A DNA stretch of 64,000 nt from Casuarina equisetifolia (taxonomy: Eukaryota; Streptophyta; Magnoliopsida; Fagales; Casuarinaceae), in NCBI GenBank assembly GCA_028551475.1, contig CM052358.1, positions 24,516,853 through 24,580,852 of the forward strand. Reading direction: 5' to 3'. Positions 1 to 11,879 of this stretch are shown one piece after another. The notes beneath the pieces are model-generated. The model did not search any database, had not been told where the DNA came from, and saw nothing but the letters and a program-made list of their open reading frames with translations. Position 1 is the first letter of the stretch. Each line of letters opens with the position of its first letter. Position numbers and translations under genes: made by a program.

Positions 1-2669
1 TTCGGGGACCACGTCGTGTTCTTCCACATAAAAACAAGGAAAGCCCAAACAGTGGTTTGAGTGGATGTTTCCAGAAAGGGGGAAAATGGTGCATTGGCGG
101 TAATGAGTCTGCAACATCACGGGAATGTTTTTTCAGAAGCATCACGAGGATGGCAGTGTGTTAAAGTTGATATATCAAAAAGTTGACAGAAGTTAACACT
201 GTTCATATCCTATGCTTTCTGTCATTTACTATTACTCGGAAAACCGTGGAGGTTCAGTTTCCATCCTAAGTAACTGGATTTGCATAAAATCCCGAGACAA
301 TTTAACCAAGTTCAAAAAAATTTAAGGATCTTTAGGAATATTGTTACTTTTAAATGTGTATATCTTTTGGGATCTCACAAAGCTTCTAGAGTCTTCCTTA
401 TAAAACAAATGAATATAAGTACAAAATACAAAAAAAAAAATGCGGTAATGCTACTTGACATTAAAGTTAGTATGACATGGAGTTGTAAAGAGCTTTTCAA
501 ACTAAGGCATGCTCTAACTTTTGTTATCTCTAGATTTGTACATTCTTGCAAAGAGACATACAAAGACCTTTGGCTAGTTGATGAAGTGGCAGATTATTAT
601 GATTTAATTTAGACTAGTGATATTAACAAACATAACTTTATTAGATGATTGATATATAAGGATAGACTCTCTATAGTAGAAGTATTTGTTTGCTAACTTC
701 TTTTGGTTAACTTATGCTATGATTTTGATAAGTCTTATTTAGAAAATAAAAGTCATATCTTCTTTAAGTGTCATGGATATGGATGATATGGTGAAATATA
801 CTTGCATTGAATGAAATTTGATACCATATTGGACAATGGAATATATGATTTCAATAACTAAAGAAAGAGATTCAGTTACAAAACTTATCAACATATCTTT
901 TTTAACTTATATTTACTATATATGGACTAAGTGTAAGGACAAGTATTTTTAGAACAAGTTAACTATTAACTCAATCTTGTTGGCTAAAATAATAACAATT
1001 ATATGAAGAAGAATTGCTTAGAAATATAAAATCTTTTTGAGTCAATTTTATATTGAGTGAAAATTGGAGGCTCATAACCTTCATCTTCTTGTAGTTTTAG
1101 TGAGTTATGTAATATTAGGGTGGTCTCCTATGTTTATATTGAGTGTAATCAATACAAGTTACATCTTAAAATAAGAAATAAAGAACTTATAAGAAATAAA
1201 ATTTGTTGTGTTAAAATTATTTTCAAAATAGTTAAAAACTTTGATATTCAACATGTTTGAGGACTTGAAAAGACTATTTGATTTGATTTAATGTTGTGAT
1301 TGATCTCATCAATGGGTTATATGTACTAAGTTATTATATATTGATAACTTTGTTTAGATGAATAAATTCATATATTCATAAAAAAAAATTATTCTATCTT
1401 TAAATTTTACTTAGCAATAAAAAGTTGTTCTAGAATTCTCTCCTAAATTCCTTTTTAACTCCTTTCTATCTTTGTAGTAGAAAAAGATGTTAGGAGAATT
1501 ATTCTGATTTTTATGATTCAATAAAAACTACTCTTACAGTCACAAGATTATTAATCTATCACTTGTTAAAGATTTTCATTTCCTTTTTTGTTCCTCACGT
1601 TATCCTCTTGATAAGGAGTAATTGGTACTGGCGGCGAGGAGGGTGATTCTAAGTCATGGTGGGCGGTATTGGGATAAAAGAGGAACCTAAACGGTTCCTT
1701 GGGAAAGGGGAACAGAAAAGATTAAAAGCAAAGTGCCATTGATACCAAAAGAGCCCCCTTTCAAGTTACATGCACTAGAATACTAAAAAGATTAGATTGT
1801 CCCGAGTCAAGCTTATACATTGGGCCTAAGTCTAAACCTGTAAAACTCACAGAACTGAATAACCCATTAAAACACCCTTTTTTCGGTAGTCTTCGGAGAA
1901 AGTCTTAAGGGAATGGGCCAAGTCCAATGGCCTCCTCACGTCCAATCACCGTCATTGTTTAGTCATTCTATGCGAATTTGCCAGGCAAGTTTTCTAAGTC
2001 AAATGCAACCAGACAAGGCGTTCAAAACCACAACCACTTCCCCATCTCGCTCACGTTATGTGGAAATAGGACTACACAAAGTTGGACTTCGCTTTCTTAA
2101 GCTTTGAAAGGTCCACTTGTACAATGTGAATGTAGGGTGTTGGGAGATTAATTCAGATTGTCTTGTGAGCATACACACAGAAAACAAAGAGAAAGAATAT
2201 CAAAGAGTTTACACGATTTAGGTAAAGTGGTTCATATCTTCTCGGAACAATAATTTACTCTCCTTTTGTGGTATTTGTACACTACCGAGTTACATGATCA
2301 ATTTTCTATATGTAATTGTACTTTATTGTATTGATTCACTAAATGACACAACACAAAATGTCTTCCAAATTCTTGTACTCATAAGTAGCTTAAGAGAAAA
2401 TTTAACAAACAAAATTCATATTATGTTTTTATTCTTAATTTTGACTCTATATTTACAATATACGTAAATTTAAAGTAAGAAAAACAAATACAAACAAACC
2501 CACTAAAGTCAAGAGCAGTCAAAGCAACCAAAAGGTTAGCTATGACCAGGACAAAGAAAGATCATCAGTGCTGCAGCCTGATACACGTTCCGACAGAGAC
2601 AACTTTATTGAAAGACAGAAAGATTGGAAACACGAGAAAGGAATCTAGAAAAGAAAAATGTCAAGAACA
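1..2669. other. Intergenic DNA, no gene recognised
   Basis: No convincing coding region. The first ~60 bases (a GGGACCACG motif, then TTCCACATAAAA) resemble 3490-3530, which is 5' flank of the first dirigent gene, so the window probably opens inside the flank of another cluster unit. Around 2120-2300 there is a stretch that could be old LTR debris, but no termini are visible. Short open frames such as 280-612 have biased, lysine/serine-rich composition and no family signature. Confidence 0.5.
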
Positions 2670-3254
2670 TCAATAATGCAACACATAGACATTGTACTCG
2701 ATTGTGGCATCACCGGTCTTGGAATCCAAAGCATGAGTCGTGGTCAGAGCGTAACCCCTGGCAAACCTGAACAACCCACTGCCTCCGATCACCGGCAGCT
2801 CCCTCACCTTGCTGGTGGCACCGGGGTTCCTTCCTAGGATGCTAAGCGTGCTGCCGTTGTACTTTCCTTCTGTGAATGCCATGTTGATAACCATCAACAA
2901 AGCAAATTCTTCCTGCGACGCCGACGCATAGAATCCCTGTGCCTTTCCGATCTTCTTGGAGCTCTTTTCGGGTCCTAATGTTAAGGGGTTGTCAAACATG
3001 TTTACGAACCCAAAAAGCGTCGATGATGAGTTGGAAGGCGGCGGCACAACCTGGACGGCGGTGGGATGCGGGCCGCTGAGGGTGTCATGGAAAAAGAAGT
3101 GGTAGTGGCTTAGCTTTTCCTTCTTGAGCCCGAGGAGCTTCCGGTCCATGGCTCTTCCAAAGCCATGTTCTTCTCCGGAGACCAAAGTTGTAAAGGTGTA
3201 AAGAAGGAAGAAGACGATGATTTGGGAAGCCATAGAAGGAAGGAATCGAGCCAT
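2670..3254 (-). CDS. Dirigent family protein (intact, cluster copy 1)
   Basis: Encodes 194 residues, the usual length for a plant dirigent protein. Residues 1-27 form a signal peptide (MARFLPSMASQ, a hydrophobic core, small residues before Glu28). The dirigent domain then runs to the C-terminus. Visible family blocks are HFFFHD at 52-57 followed by [20 protein letters not shown] at 103-114, EGKYNGST at 129-136, GRN at 141-143, [12 protein letters not shown] at 157-168, and the terminal YNVYVLHY. Potential N-glycosylation sequons are Asn75 and Asn133. Known role of the family: secreted, cofactor-free proteins that impose stereochemistry on coupling or cyclisation of phenolic intermediates; the substrate cannot be read here. 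The single exon and ATG are shared with all cluster members. The C-terminal half (TTTHALDSKTG) and residues 80-100 differ most from the other copies, so this is one of the more diverged members. Confidence 0.93.
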   Translation of the reverse strand: MARFLPSMASQIIVFFLLYTFTTLVSGEEHGFGRAMDRKLLGLKKEKLSHYHFFFHDTLSGPHPTAVQVVPPPSNSSSTLFGFVNMFDNPLTLGPEKSSKKIGKAQGFYASASQEEFALLMVINMAFTEGKYNGSTLSILGRNPGATSKVRELPVIGGSGLFRFARGYALTTTHALDSKTGDATIEYNVYVLHY

Positions 3255-3292
3255 GGTGAAATCTGTGTATTTGCCTACTAAAATTGAAGTAG

Positions 3293-3303
3293 TTTATATA
3301 AAT
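3293..3303 (-). promoter_or_regulatory. TATA box of dirigent copy 1
   Basis: Reads ATTTATATAAA on the minus strand, about 40-50 bp before the ATG. This implies a very short 5' leader of roughly 10-20 nt. Other cluster genes have a TATA-like element at a comparable place. Confidence 0.5.
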
Positions 3304-3309
3304 TAGCCA

Positions 3310-4700
3310 CGGTGGTGGGAGGGATTGCCAACGCTGGATCAGTCAATCAGGGCGGCTAGCCATCTTCTCGAACGATAAAAGCGTTCCACAATCCCGAATT
3401 GTGACGTGCAATTGGTCGATTTAACAATGCGAGGAATCTTCCTTTCTGTTCCACTGAGCAAAACTTTACTCATTCAAGTATTCAAACTGAGGGACCACGT
3501 TGTGTCCTTCCACATAAAAAAAAAGCCTTGAAATAGCTGTGGCCCTACCCGGTAGGAAAAAAGAACCCCGACGACTTGCGTGCAATTGAGTCTCTGTACT
3601 TCATCTTTTAAAAAGTTCATCATATTTCATGTCTTTATCTTATCATTATTTTGATGATATAGTCGTTAACAATTTTCTTTTTAAAGTAGGCTTAAAATGA
3701 GAGAAGTATTCTATTTTCAAGTAGGTCTAGGACAATTTCCTTTTCAAAGTAAGCTATGGATTTATTATGAAGATAGATGTTTTTATTTTTTATTTTTTTG
3801 GTAGGTAAAAGAGAATGGAGTTTGTGTATCAAAAGTTGGGACTCTATGGTCTTATGCTAGGTACCAACTGAGTTGAGCACTCATTTTTCTGATACCATAT
3901 GAATGCCATTTCACTTATAAGCATGCCGATTTGATATGATAAGGATAAATGTCTTCTTTTATTCATACAGGTGTCATTTTTTGAACCTGAATTTTAATGC
4001 CATAATAACAAATATCATTTTATCCTTAAAACTAATTTATGTGGAAGAATGCATTTTTCATTTTAAAGAAGATTAAGAGAACTTGAAACATTCTCCGTGT
4101 CATTAACAAATGCAAAATTAGTCAAATAGTAACAACGTAGACATTGCAGCTTAAGACATGAACTCATTGGCATATCTACATTTTTTAAGATGAGTTCCCA
4201 ACAACTGCGATTTTGAGAATCGGTGATCCAACAAGAATTTGACCAGTGATCATATCCCTAGGTATTACACTAATGTTTAAGCTACAGAGCCACATCCATA
4301 GCTCAGCATCTTGCCTCTCTACGGTTTTCCTCTTGTTTCTTTCTCTGTGGCGTCTGATAATCAAAATTATCTAGCAGTATGATGCTTACTCTCGCATCAA
4401 AGAGCCTTCTTCCCACATCTTTCCTTTTCTCTAATCTCTGTGGTCTGAATGAAACCCGAACAGATTAGTTACATTCAGCAAAAATTGGCAGCGGGGTTAA
4501 ATTGCAGTTTTCATAGAGAGGTAAAACTGTAAATTCTAAATGTCCCATATTAGGCTTTCCCCTCTTACCTGATTAGTTTTGATTCTTTTAAGAGTAGCTA
4601 CTGTGCTTGTACAAAAAGATAAACAATGAGAGAAAATAAAAATAAGAAAGAAAAAAAGAAAGAGAGAAATAACTATTGTTAGGAAAATAAAAAAAGATGT
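3310..4700. other. Intergenic flank of dirigent copy 1
   Basis: No gene seen. It holds the promoter-distal flank of copy 1 and, around 4280-4450, a block (GCATCTTGCCTC, then pyrimidine-rich text) that recurs near 9220, 12890, 17520 and 31620 in the flanks of other cluster units. Confidence 0.45.
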
Positions 4701-5130
4701 AAAAAGTAAGATTTTATTAATTAAGAGTATGAGATTTATAAATTGTAATAATTTTTTTTGAATATGTGAGTTTATTCATTGAAAAATAAGAGAATATAAA
4801 AGTTTAAGAGCATACCCTAACATTACAAGTTATTTAAGAGAAAATTGAATATGTAATCTTTTAATTATAACACAATAGAATATTTACCTGAAAAAGTTTA
4901 ATGTTTTTAAATAAAAATATTTTTTTACTTACTATTTTCTTGATTTTAACTAATAAAATTAATATTTTAATAATTTTATTTTTAAAATATTTATAATTAC
5001 TTTAAAATTATATACAATATATATAAGTTAAGAAAAAAAATTTAAGAAATTTCGCTATTAAATTTTTTCTTTTAATTGCTTTAACTATCAACTACAAATA
5101 CTAATTAGATTGTAAGTAAGAACTTGAGAA
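4700..5130 (-). repeat. Dispersed AT-rich repeat, LINE 3'-tail-like
   Basis: Shares order and wording with 8690-9060 and 25060-25400: TTTATTCATT, then AATATAAAAG, GCATA, an acetate-like AT-rich spacer, and TTTAGTTATTTT-type text. Read on the minus strand it ends in the T-to-A-rich way typical of plant LINE 3' ends. No coding domain is present, so the family assignment is tentative; the three-copy similarity is what I can see. Confidence 0.3.
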
Positions 5131-5387
5131 TCTTCTAAACATGTTCTCTAAATCTAGGTAATGGATTATTTATTATTTATTGTTCGATCCTCATTCTTCT
5201 TTTTGATAACCCTAACATATAAGTTGAGTTATCTATTTTATCGTTAAAGTTTCTGCAAACCCCTTACACACTGCTTCAAATTCAAATACATGTCATCCTA
5301 TTTCTTTGTTATAAGAGGTAACAAAAATAAGTTTTATTATCAGATTTAAAAGTTGATTAGAAAGTTAGAAGAATCATTAAGATAATC

Positions 5388-5735
5388 TTATAATCGAAGG
5401 TGAAAAATGAAACTGAAAAGATGGGCTAGAATATCCATCGGGATGATGCTGAAATGCCTACAGTATTGTGCCCACTTTTTCTCCGTTTTCCTTCTTTTTC
5501 TTTTTGACTTAGGGGACAGAGAACCCCGCAAACCTTCGGAGAAGACAATTAATGTCACTTCACCAAACCCCATGCTTGACCTAAAATTTTAACAACACGA
5601 CCTGGCAGCTGGCTAACGTGTCGGTGAAGTTGTGGAGCTGCACAGAGTGGACCCCCCAATTTGCTTCGAGCCATAAGCGATGATGAGTTGGAATCGGTGC
5701 AATAGTTTAAACGACACCAGAGCTCCGTGGACGGC
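5388..5735. repeat. Conserved intergenic block R, copy 1
   Basis: Starts with AATCTTATAATCGAAGG and runs through AAAAGATGGG, GCTGAAATGCCTAC, a TTGACTT..CAGA stretch, GACAATTAATGTC, CTTCACCAAACCCC and a GATGATGAGTTGG end. The same order appears at about 9612, 14675, 20188 and 49140. It lies downstream of one dirigent gene and upstream of the next and is not coding. Confidence 0.6.
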
Positions 5736-5769
5736 CACTGGCCATACACGGGTTTACAGGACTCCGGCA

Positions 5770-6617
5770 GTGTGGGGACTCTATGGAAACATAAGGAAAA
5801 CGACCATTTACTTAGTTTAAAATTTAATCTAAAAGTTATTTTATAAGTTTGAAAGGATAATTTTTATGTATAAATCTTATTCAGTAATTATTTATTTTTA
5901 TGTGAAATTTTAGTCTTCAATACTCTCTCATGTTTAGAATATATCTTAGATTTAGAGATAAACAGAATTATATAAGAATGAAAGACATCTACTTAGACTC
6001 TAATGCAAAATTAGAAATAAGCATAAAATTTAATAAAAAATTAATTCACAAGTTACATATATAATTTTTATATTTAAATATTATTTAATGATTGTTTATT
6101 TTTTATGTAAAACTTTTATCTTTAACATATATGTTAGTACACAATTTTGTTAAAAAGCTTAGTTGTACCTAAAAGCAAATTTAAGAGTAGAAAACCTCTA
6201 TTAAAAAATTTCATACAAGATTTAGGAGGACTTTTATCACACAACTTTCAAAATGATCCTTCACCCTAATTATAAAGAAATACTCCTTGCAAAAATCTTT
6301 GTTTAGGGTAATTAAATGTTATACTTAAATCTAGATTATAATATTATGTTAGATATTTAACCATACCTAAAATCTATTTCAGAGTAGATAATTTCTCTCA
6401 TATTTTGAAACACATTCTCAAACAAGATTTATATAATGTGAAACTCTTACAATTTAACATAAAACTATGGCAAGGATATCATGACACTATGTTCTTACGA
6501 CCTATAAATAAAATACACCAACCCCTCTTGGGTAAAACAATCAGAAGTGGCCGACATACTCAAAGACATCACAACGAGAGAGGGCATTATTGACTTCAGT
6601 CAACAACAAAAGGTTAA
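5770..6617. other. AT-rich intergenic DNA
   Basis: Nothing recognisable apart from an internal pair of similar stretches near 5850-5960 and 6050-6160 (both contain ATTATTTATTTTTATGT and an ACTTTTATCTT-like part), suggesting a small local duplication. The last 60 bases are the 3' flank of dirigent copy 2. Confidence 0.35.
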
Positions 6618-7199
6618 TTAATAATGCAACACATAAATATTATACTCGACGGTGGCATCTCCGGTTTCGGGGTTGAAGGTATGAGTCCTGGCTTGAACAT
6701 AACCCCTAGCGAACCGGAAAAGCCCGCTGCCTCCGATCACCGGCATCTCCCTCATCTTGCTGAACACTTGGTTCCTGCCTAGAACGGTGATGGTGCTGCC
6801 ATTGTACTTTCCTTCCATGAATGCGAAGTTCATAACCATTAAGAGACCAGTCTCTTCTTGTGAGGCGGAAGCGTAGAATCCTTGTGCCTTTCCCACCAAT
6901 TTCGAGCTCAACTCCGGTCCCATGGTTAAAGCGTCGTCGACCATAGTTATTGAACCGAAGAATGTTGATGAGTTGGTCTGTGGTAGCACGGCAAAGACTG
7001 CGGTGGGATTAGGGCCGCTGACGACGTCATGCCAGAAGAGGCGGAAGTGGCTGAGCTTTTCTTTCTTGAGCCCGAGAGCCTTCCGGTCTAGGCTTCTTCC
7101 GAAGCCCTGATATTCTCCGGCGACCGGAGTTGTGGACAAGGAAGAGCTAAAGAAGAAAAGAACGAACAGGGAAGCCAAGATGGGAAGGATTCTAGCCAT
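6618..7199 (-). CDS. Dirigent family protein (intact, cluster copy 2)
   Basis: Encodes 193 residues. The signal peptide covers about residues 1-28 ([10 protein letters not shown], hydrophobic run, TTPVAG). The domain shows HFRLFWHD at 51-58 with [20 protein letters not shown] at 103-114, EGKYNGST at 129-136, GRN at 141-143, [12 protein letters not shown] at 156-167 and YNIYVLHY at the end. Sequons are Asn76 (NSS) and Asn133 (NGS). Length, start context and lack of introns match the other copies. Unlike most members it has FMEG instead of FTEG before KYNGS, and the more hydrophobic VFAVLPQ in the first variable loop. By family knowledge it is a secreted, stereochemistry-directing protein of phenolic coupling; its substrate is unknown. 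The promoter is less clear than in the other copies: the best TATA-like string on the minus strand (AGTATATTT) is about 80 bp upstream. Confidence 0.93.
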   Translation of the reverse strand: MARILPILASLFVLFFFSSSLSTTPVAGEYQGFGRSLDRKALGLKKEKLSHFRLFWHDVVSGPNPTAVFAVLPQTNSSTFFGSITMVDDALTMGPELSSKLVGKAQGFYASASQEETGLLMVMNFAFMEGKYNGSTITVLGRNQVFSKMREMPVIGGSGLFRFARGYVQARTHTFNPETGDATVEYNIYVLHY

Positions 7200-7289
7200 T
7201 GGAACTTTGTGTCTGTGTTCACTTTGCTGTACTTTGCACTAAGCATGCCCTTTAACAGGGAATCCGCATGGTGGAAATATACTTTCTAA

Positions 7290-8690
7290 AGGTCGGTTCA
7301 CCTACCAACTTCAATATTCTAAGTCTTTACTTTAAGGACTTATGGAAAATTTTGTCCAATCATGTTGTTAAACGTTTTGTAATAATGACCAACGCCATCA
7401 CAAAACCTGCATAAGGATCCAGAGTATTCACAATATGCTCCATCACCTAAGAGGTCTTTATCTTTGTTCTCATTTGTTTGGTCTAGTGGGGAATTTTCTT
7501 TTTCCACGCGAAGGGATTGCTAAGGAGGACGACATCATTTCATTAGAATAGACATCATCCAACTTAAACAATAACAATATCATCATCAAGTAGTGCCATT
7601 CCATGGTAAGTGAGGACATTGCATCAACGACGGCATTTTGATCATTGTCGATCCCTTCAAATGCAATCATCATTTCGATCAGTGAGGTTTGTGTTGAATG
7701 AATTGTTGTTGATTGTTATTTGACAACCGAGAAATTGAGAGAGAAAATCTGAATTCTGGCTTCTAATCACGGTGATTCATTGTTGTATTTATTCAGGTGC
7801 TGATTTGGGTTTTTGTATGTGAAAGTAAGGTTTCTACATGTATTTGGTAGAGTGAAAATTGGAAAAAATTCCTTACAAATATTCTTATAATTGTTTGATT
7901 GTTTGAATGGAAGATTGATCGTATCTTGATTTTTGTTTTTATTTAAAGATCAAAGTTGAATTTGCGAAGTGGTATTTTGAAAGAAGAAGGCTTAATATGT
8001 ATTTTAAATGAGAAATTATGGTAACATTTGGGAAGAAAAACATCCTGGCTTTGGTCTTTCGTTTTTGTTTCTTGATTTGTCCATGCCGTAATCTACTATG
8101 TAATTGAACAGGCGTGGCTAGGTAGCTTTAGATAATGGAGTGACCGGCTTGAGAAGGAAGGGATGACCCCCTCTTTAGTCTTTGCTGCCTCAAAAATGAA
8201 CGACCAGAGTCAGTGAGATCCACGACATCCAATTCTTTATGGACCACGGAACGTACGGGTCATGTATTAGAATATACCATGAAGACTCCATTGAAGATCA
8301 ATGTGGCAATAATTTGGTGGTTGGCTACTATTATCTTATGATTAAGTCTTGGGTTCAACACTCTCACTTTCTGTTTATCGTTATTTATGTTGTTTCATTT
8401 ATAGTTGTTGTGAAACTCATATATTTGTGTTTACTTCAAAGCCTGTATTTTCTTATTAAGTTTTAAGCCTATGTTTGGCATGATTGACATTTAGAAAATT
8501 TTGGCTTGAGGCACTTGAATCACATAGAGGATTTTAGGTACTAATATTAGTCTAGAATGACATCGTTTAGTAATTAAAAAAAATTGAGTAGAAAGTTTTT
8601 GAAACATTAATAATTATGAGCATATTAAATATTAAAAAAAGATTTGAAAATAATTTAGGTGTTATTAATACTAGCTTAAATAGTATTAAT
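7290..8690. other. Intergenic flank, no gene recognised
   Basis: Short open frames at 7470-7673 and 8239-8466 have no family features. The segment near 8070-8190 (CATGCCGTAAT..GAACAGGCGTGGCTAG) is a diverged copy of 22555-22660 and 51430-51530, the distal 5' flanks of other dirigent genes. Confidence 0.45.
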
Positions 8691-9060
8691 AATTTATAAA
8701 TTTTTAATGAATATATGAATTTATTCATCAAAGAATAATAAAATACAAAAGCTTAGATGCATATTCTAACGTTATAATTTTTTTTAGAGAAAATTGATTT
8801 TGAAATCACATAACAAAATATTCACATAAGTGAGTTTAATATTTTTAAATAGATATATTCTTTCTCATATTATTTTTATGATTTTAGTCAACAAAATTGG
8901 TATTTAAACAACCTTATTTTGAAAATGTCAATTATTTCATTTAAAATAGATACAATAAATATATAGTAAGAAAGAAAGTCTAATAAGTTTTGTATCAAAA
9001 TTTTTTTCTTTAGTTATTTTAATCATCTATTGTAGTTCAACATAAAATCATTGGTGTATA
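8690..9060 (-). repeat. Dispersed AT-rich repeat, LINE 3'-tail-like, copy 2
   Basis: Clear second copy of 4700-5130: TTTATTCATC, AATAAAATACAAAAGC, GCATATTCTAACGTTAT, then the same AT-rich course to TTTAGTTATTTTAATCATC. Tentatively a LINE-derived 3' end. Confidence 0.3.
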
Positions 9061-9611
9061 TAAAAACCATTGGTAGTATTTTGGATTACATAATTAGTTT
9101 CTACGGTTTTGATGTGGTTCGCACCATTTTTAATGGATTCTTTGATCTGACAAAGACCCACCTAACTACCGGTTATTAAATGACTATTCAACTAACTTTT
9201 GGGGTTAGATCTATAGCCATTACCAGAGCATCTTGCCTCTTCAAACTCTTCTCTAGTGTGTTCTTCAAATCCTGCCATTAACAACCCTGCGTCTTTGAGT
9301 CTCTTTCTAGCTAATAATCTAACAAGAGAAAAGGAAATTTCACCTAATAATCTTGATCTTCCAAAGATTCGAGACATAGTGCAATAAATTTTAACTTCAT
9401 CTGTAACGAATTCAGACTACAACTATTCGTTTAAAATTATGCTGAAACTTTAAGTGTTCAAACGTATCGAATGATCAAATGACATGCATTTATTTTATTT
9501 GTTTGACTGCAGATTTCTTGCTTTAATGAAAAGGACTCAACATTACTTGTAACAACTAATGCATAGTTTAATGGATCGATTACTTAAATGAAAAACTCAA
9601 AGCATTAGAAA

Positions 9612-9895
9612 TAATCTTATAGTCGAAGGTGAATAACGTAACTGAAAAGATGGGTCTATTATGAAATTTAACTGGCCAATATGTTGTTTTCTATTTGTAC
9701 GTTTTCCTTCTCTTTCTTCTTTGACTTTGGCTAAGAAAGCAAACAAGGAACCGACGCTATGAATAAAAGGTGGTAGGTGGCCGGCATGTTGAGGAAGCTA
9801 AGCCGCTCGGAAATAGCGAGAGGACTTTTTGCTTTAAGACATATGAGATGACGGAGTCGGGAAATGATCCGAAGTTGCAAACCTATGTTTAACGA
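9612..9895. repeat. Conserved intergenic block R, copy 2
   Basis: Shorter copy of the 5388-5735 block: AATCTTATAGTCGAAGG, AACTGAAAAGATGGG, then the CGTTTTCCTTC and TTTGACTTTGG segments and a GAGATGACGGAGTCGG end. The middle is shortened and diverged. Confidence 0.5.
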
Positions 9896-9899
9896 GTCA

Positions 9900-11047
9900 A
9901 ATGTAGAAGAGCATTTGTCTTAAGAGATTTATTATTCAACCCAAAAGTTGATTAAATAGTTGATGAAATTTTTTTTGTTTAATCAGAATTCCAAATTTAT
10001 TCTTTAATGATATGAGATTAATTGTTTATGTATTAACAAGTTTTCTCACTTTAATAGTCCAATTACCAAACCAACTATGGTACCGCTCAATTGTATGGAC
10101 TATTTGTTGAGCCTAAAAAAGTTTTAAGAAGAAACTTTAATTGTGATATTATTTTGAGAGATTGATCATTTAACTTAAAAGTGAACTCAAAAGTTGATAA
10201 AATCCTTATTTATTGGATTAGATTACAAACTCATTAATAGTAATTTAAGATTAATCTATCACATCCTAGTAGTGGTGTTTAGGAAACTCCGGCAAGGTTG
10301 TGGCAACCTTAACATGTAAAAGCACAGCTATTTCAACGGTACAAACAGGCTTAGAAAGCTCCATTTACGGACCATGGCCGTTCATTTATAGTGTTTACGA
10401 ATCTCCAACAAGATTATGGCAACCATAAAAGATTGTCGTGCCAAAAGAAGTTGTTAGAATATATATATATATATATATATATCTATTTAAATTGGCTGTT
10501 TTAAAAAAGTAATATTTTTTATATATAAGGAAGATATAAAATTAAAATATTAATAATTTAAGACAACCATTATTTTCAATAGAAACAAAAGAGCATAAGA
10601 AAGCTCCATTCATAGGCTAAGACAATTTGAGTTTATGAAATGTTAGAAATGTTACAGCGACCTTAAAGCATATCATACTAAAAGAACTTGCAAGAAAGTC
10701 TTACTTTTTTTCTTTCTTAAAGTCATGACCAATACAAAGGCATTCTCATATGTTAAGAAGATATTAAATTAAAACATTAATCTTAGGAGACTATCGTTAT
10801 GTTTAACAAAAACATGAAGTCGATTGACCATAATAGGAGACCATTCTCATATCTGGCATTGAAGCATGATTGAAATGAATACAAGGAAGCAGTTTCTAAG
10901 CTGCATAATACATTATTCTTCAGCAATGTAAGCAACAAAAAGCCACCGGTCTTGGCTTAAAGTAAATGACAAGGGGTCAACAAACTCAGAAGTCATCACA
11001 TTAATGGAGGAATAATCGAATGCATCAAACACAAAAGGTCCAGAGCA
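9900..11047. other. Intergenic DNA with (AT)n microsatellite
   Basis: No gene. An uninterrupted AT dinucleotide run covers 10459-10482. The right-hand 120 bp is the 3' flank shared with copy 4 (compare 10915-11047 with 13340-13468: GCAATGTAAGCAACAAAAA, then AGGAATAATCGAAT). Confidence 0.5.
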
Positions 11048-11608
11048 TCAATAATGCGACACATAGACATTATACTCCACGACGGCATCTCCCGTCTTGA
11101 GATCTAAGGTATGAGTCTTAACTTCAGCATAACCCCTAGCAAACCGGAAAACCCCGCTGCCTCCGATCACCGGCATCTCCCTCACAGGGTGTAGCACCGG
11201 ATTCCTGCCTAGCACGGAGATGGTGCTACCGTTGTACTTTTCTTCGGTGAATGCGAAGTTCTGAATCATTATCAGAGCAACTTCTTCTTGTGAAGCGGAA
11301 GCATACAACCCTTGTGCCCTTCCTATCAGTTTCGAGCTCAGCTCTGGTCCCACGGTTAGAGGGTCATCGATTATATTTACCAGACCGAACGCTGTTGAAG
11401 AGTTGGAGGGTGGTCTCACGACGGAGACGGCAGTGGGATTCTGGCCGCTGAAGATGTCATGCCAATAGAAGTTGAGGTGGGTGAGCTTTTCTTTCTTGTA
11501 CCCATGTAGCTTCGGGTCTAGGCTTTCGGCGACAGAAGTTGTGGAGAAGGAAGAGATGAGGAAGAAAATGACGAACTGGGAAGCCAAGATGGGGAGAATT
11601 CTAGCCAT
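11048..11608 (-). CDS. Dirigent family protein (intact, cluster copy 3, short N-linker)
   Basis: Encodes 186 residues, seven fewer than copy 2. The missing part is the stretch just after the signal peptide (the GEYxGFxR segment of other copies). Signal peptide is about residues 1-27. Domain blocks: NFYWHD at 46-51 with SGQNPTAV, GRAQGLYASASQ at 97-108, EEKYNGST at 122-129, GRN at 134-136, GGSGVFRFARGY at 149-160 and YNVYVSHY at the end. Sequons are Asn69 and Asn126. The nearest relative is copy 4 (13469-14029), sharing the short linker, KLHGYKKEKL and EEKYNGS, so the two came from a local duplication. Odd points: Pro32 replaces the Arg that follows SLD in nearly every other copy, and the penultimate segment has Ser in place of Leu. 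Predicted to be secreted; partner chemistry unknown. Confidence 0.93.
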   Translation of the reverse strand: MARILPILASQFVIFFLISSFSTTSVAESLDPKLHGYKKEKLTHLNFYWHDIFSGQNPTAVSVVRPPSNSSTAFGLVNIIDDPLTVGPELSSKLIGRAQGLYASASQEEVALIMIQNFAFTEEKYNGSTISVLGRNPVLHPVREMPVIGGSGVFRFARGYAEVKTHTLDLKTGDAVVEYNVYVSHY

Positions 11609-11666
11609 TGGGAACTATTTGTCAGTTTACACTTCAATATCTCTACAAATCTTGCTTTGGGTATGG

Positions 11667-11676
11667 TCTATTTATG
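11667..11676 (-). promoter_or_regulatory. TATA box of dirigent copy 3
   Basis: CATAAATAGA on the minus strand, about 60 bp upstream of the ATG. It aligns with CTATTTATA at 14073-14081 upstream of copy 4. Confidence 0.45.
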
Positions 11677-11879
11677 CAGTGGAAACAGGCTTCCCAGGAG
11701 TCGCATCACTTACCAACTCCAATTTGGCTGCTCCTTGCGTCATAAACTTTCGTGAAATGTTAATGAAAAAAGTTTGTTCAACAACTTTGGCAGGGGCTTC
11801 TGGAAGAATGACCAACCTCCATCCCCAGATGTGGTCTACGTCTGAGCTTTCACAATTCCGAAGATTTATATAGTGACAG

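Noticed and set aside
280-612. 110-codon plus-strand frame at the left end
   Set aside because: Starts with a non-ATG codon, biased composition and no domain; an antisense frame covers the same bases.
2120-2300. Possible LTR remnant (pattern of a TTTACAC..GGTTCA stretch)
   Set aside because: Similarity to a common LTR wording is too short and no termini, primer site or target duplication can be seen.
11472-11873. 133-codon plus-strand frame
   Set aside because: Antisense to the 5' end and promoter of dirigent copy 3; explained by the real gene on the other strand.
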